A stretch of DNA of 64,000 nt from Myxococcales bacterium (GTDB lineage: Bacteria; Myxococcota_A; Polyangia; Polyangiales; Ga0077539). The translations under genes were made by a program, and so were the position numbers. This document shows, one piece after another, positions 63,215-64,000 of the stretch (its first letter is position 1; every line of letters starts with the position of its first letter). The stretch covers positions 1-64,000 of the forward strand of contig JAAFIF010000025.1 in assembly GCA_013298625.1 (NCBI GenBank), in the 5' to 3' direction. The notes under the pieces are model-generated. The model saw only the letters and a list, made by a program, of their open reading frames with translations, was not told the DNA's origin and searched no databases.

Positions 63215-64000
63215 CTACCACGACCCTGCGACGAAGGTTCCGAACTCCGATCGCAAGTACGGACCCGCGAGCTCGCGCGTCACCCGCGCCGTCGGTCCCG
63301 TCGCAGATCCATGAAACACGCTCGCGGCGCCGACGCCGGTTTGCGTCGCGGGGTCGGCCAGCGGCGCGCCCACGATCACGTCCGCGAAACCATCGCCGTT
63401 TACGTCACCTGCGCTCGCGACGGACAACCCAAACTGATCGACCGCGCCGACACCCTCGAACGTCACCAGCGCGCTCATCGCTGGCCCCGCGGCGCTGCCG
63501 AGAAAGAGCTGCGCTGTGCCCGCGCGCATGCGACCGCCGGGCGACGCGTTGTATGCGCCGATCAGCAAGTCGCCGAACCCGTCGCCGTTGACGTCTCCAG
63601 CGCCCGCGATCGAGAACCCAAAGCCGTCGTCCACGACCGCGCTCTGATAGATCCGCGACGGCGTCGCGCCGATGCCCGCCGCCGACCCGAGAAACACCAG
63701 GACGTTGTCGGCGACCATGTCCGCAAACGTGTCGCGGCTGGCTGCGATGTCTGCGAATCCATCGCCGTTCAAGTCGCCGACGCCCGCGACGAATTGCCCG
63801 AACCCCTGCCGACCCGCGCCGCCGTCGATCACTCGCGACGCGCTCGACCGCAGACCGCTCGCGGCGCCGTGAAACACGCTCACGCGTCCCGTCGCTGCGC
63901 CGCCGGCGGTGCGAGCGAAGTACGCGCCGACGACGACGTCCGAGAAGCCGTCGCCGTCGACGTCTCCCGCGCCTGCGACGGCGTTGCCGAACAGCTCCGC
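63215..64000 (-). CDS. FG-GAP repeat protein, C-terminal part (5' end beyond the window)
   Basis: At least 262 codons of a protein read leftward from beyond the right edge. They contain five or so FG-GAP/integrin-alpha-type repeats, each with the Ca-binding loop pattern AGDVNGDGFxD and a following VGAP or FLGSA strand (AGAGDVNGDGFGDLLIGAY, ASAGDVNGDGFADVIVGAP). Such repeats build a surface beta-propeller that binds ligands or other proteins. The N-terminal half, including any signal peptide, is missing, so full length and function are unknown. Confidence 0.88.
   Translation of the reverse strand, partial: AELFGNAVAGAGDVDGDGFSDVVVGAYFARTAGGAATGRVSVFHGAASGLRSSASRVIDGGAGRQGFGQFVAGVGDLNGDGFADIAASRDTFADMVADNVLVFLGSAAGIGATPSRIYQSAVVDDGFGFSIAGAGDVNGDGFGDLLIGAYNASPGGRMRAGTAQLFLGSAAGPAMSALVTFEGVGAVDQFGLSVASAGDVNGDGFADVIVGAPLADPATQTGVGAASVFHGSATGPTARVTRELAGPYLRSEFGTFVAGSW

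Overview
The window is very GC-rich with strong third-position GC bias. It carries several marks of a myxobacterium (Myxococcota, most likely a Polyangia/Sandaracinus-like lineage; genus not determinable): a MYXO-CTERM-type C-terminal anchor (17988-19709), a MopE-type metal-binding motif (28099-29535), Cys-rich lipoprotein repeats, two large Ser/Thr protein kinases, a protein resembling the Myxococcales-restricted TIGR02265/DUF2378 family, and Asp/Ala/Gly-rich linkers after lipoprotein signals. About fifteen of the roughly 46 genes look like lipoproteins. No rRNA, tRNA, CRISPR, transposase or phage gene was seen.

Layout. 1-3828: tail of a formylglycine-enzyme-like protein, a DUF2752 membrane protein, and a leftward operon of a metal/cobalamin-type binding protein, an aldehyde dehydrogenase and an EamA permease. 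3960-12993: a rightward run with a beta-barrel porin, then the STM4011-STM4015 gene set (named after Salmonella locus tags): LRR protein STM4015 (two copies), ATP-grasp-like STM4014, phosphatase-superfamily hydrolase STM4013, radical SAM proteins STM4012 and STM4011, with a GIDE-domain membrane protein in the middle. The product of this set is not known to me, and it is the best candidate here for an undescribed system. A further ATP-grasp gene lies just beyond it (13891-14898). 14985-29964: mostly lipoproteins and secreted proteins, plus RNase D, a glycerophosphodiesterase, a dienoyl-CoA-reductase-like SDR and a TerB-like protein. 30123-35123: TldD and TldE/PmbA followed by a cyclic-nucleotide-binding/uridine-kinase fusion. 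35145-38034: a leftward operon of Ser/Thr kinase, TPR protein and Cys-rich lipoprotein. 38209-42719: GH13 lipoprotein, S51-like peptidase, thymidine phosphorylase. 43934-52315: an operon with DUF58, transglutaminase, MoxR ATPase and TPR genes. 52322-64000: a second kinase, a metallo-beta-lactamase-fold hydrolase, a G8-domain surface lipoprotein, a large Cys-repeat/propeller lipoprotein, a YCF48-like propeller, a small zinc-ribbon lipoprotein and the C-terminal part of an FG-GAP repeat protein.

Recurring themes. Three genes (14985, 25809, 62708) share an unusual design: an N-terminal zinc ribbon, then a hydrophobic segment (with a lipobox in two), then YGAP motifs. An intergenic repeat of two adjacent palindromes (38 nt, identical except for a 3-nt spacer) sits directly behind stop codons at 21097-21134 and 23551-23588. 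Several convergent gene pairs are separated by perfect hairpins that often overlap a stop codon. Many neighbours overlap by 4 nt (ATGA or GTGA), which suggests translational coupling. All functions are inferred from sequence motifs; no database search was run.
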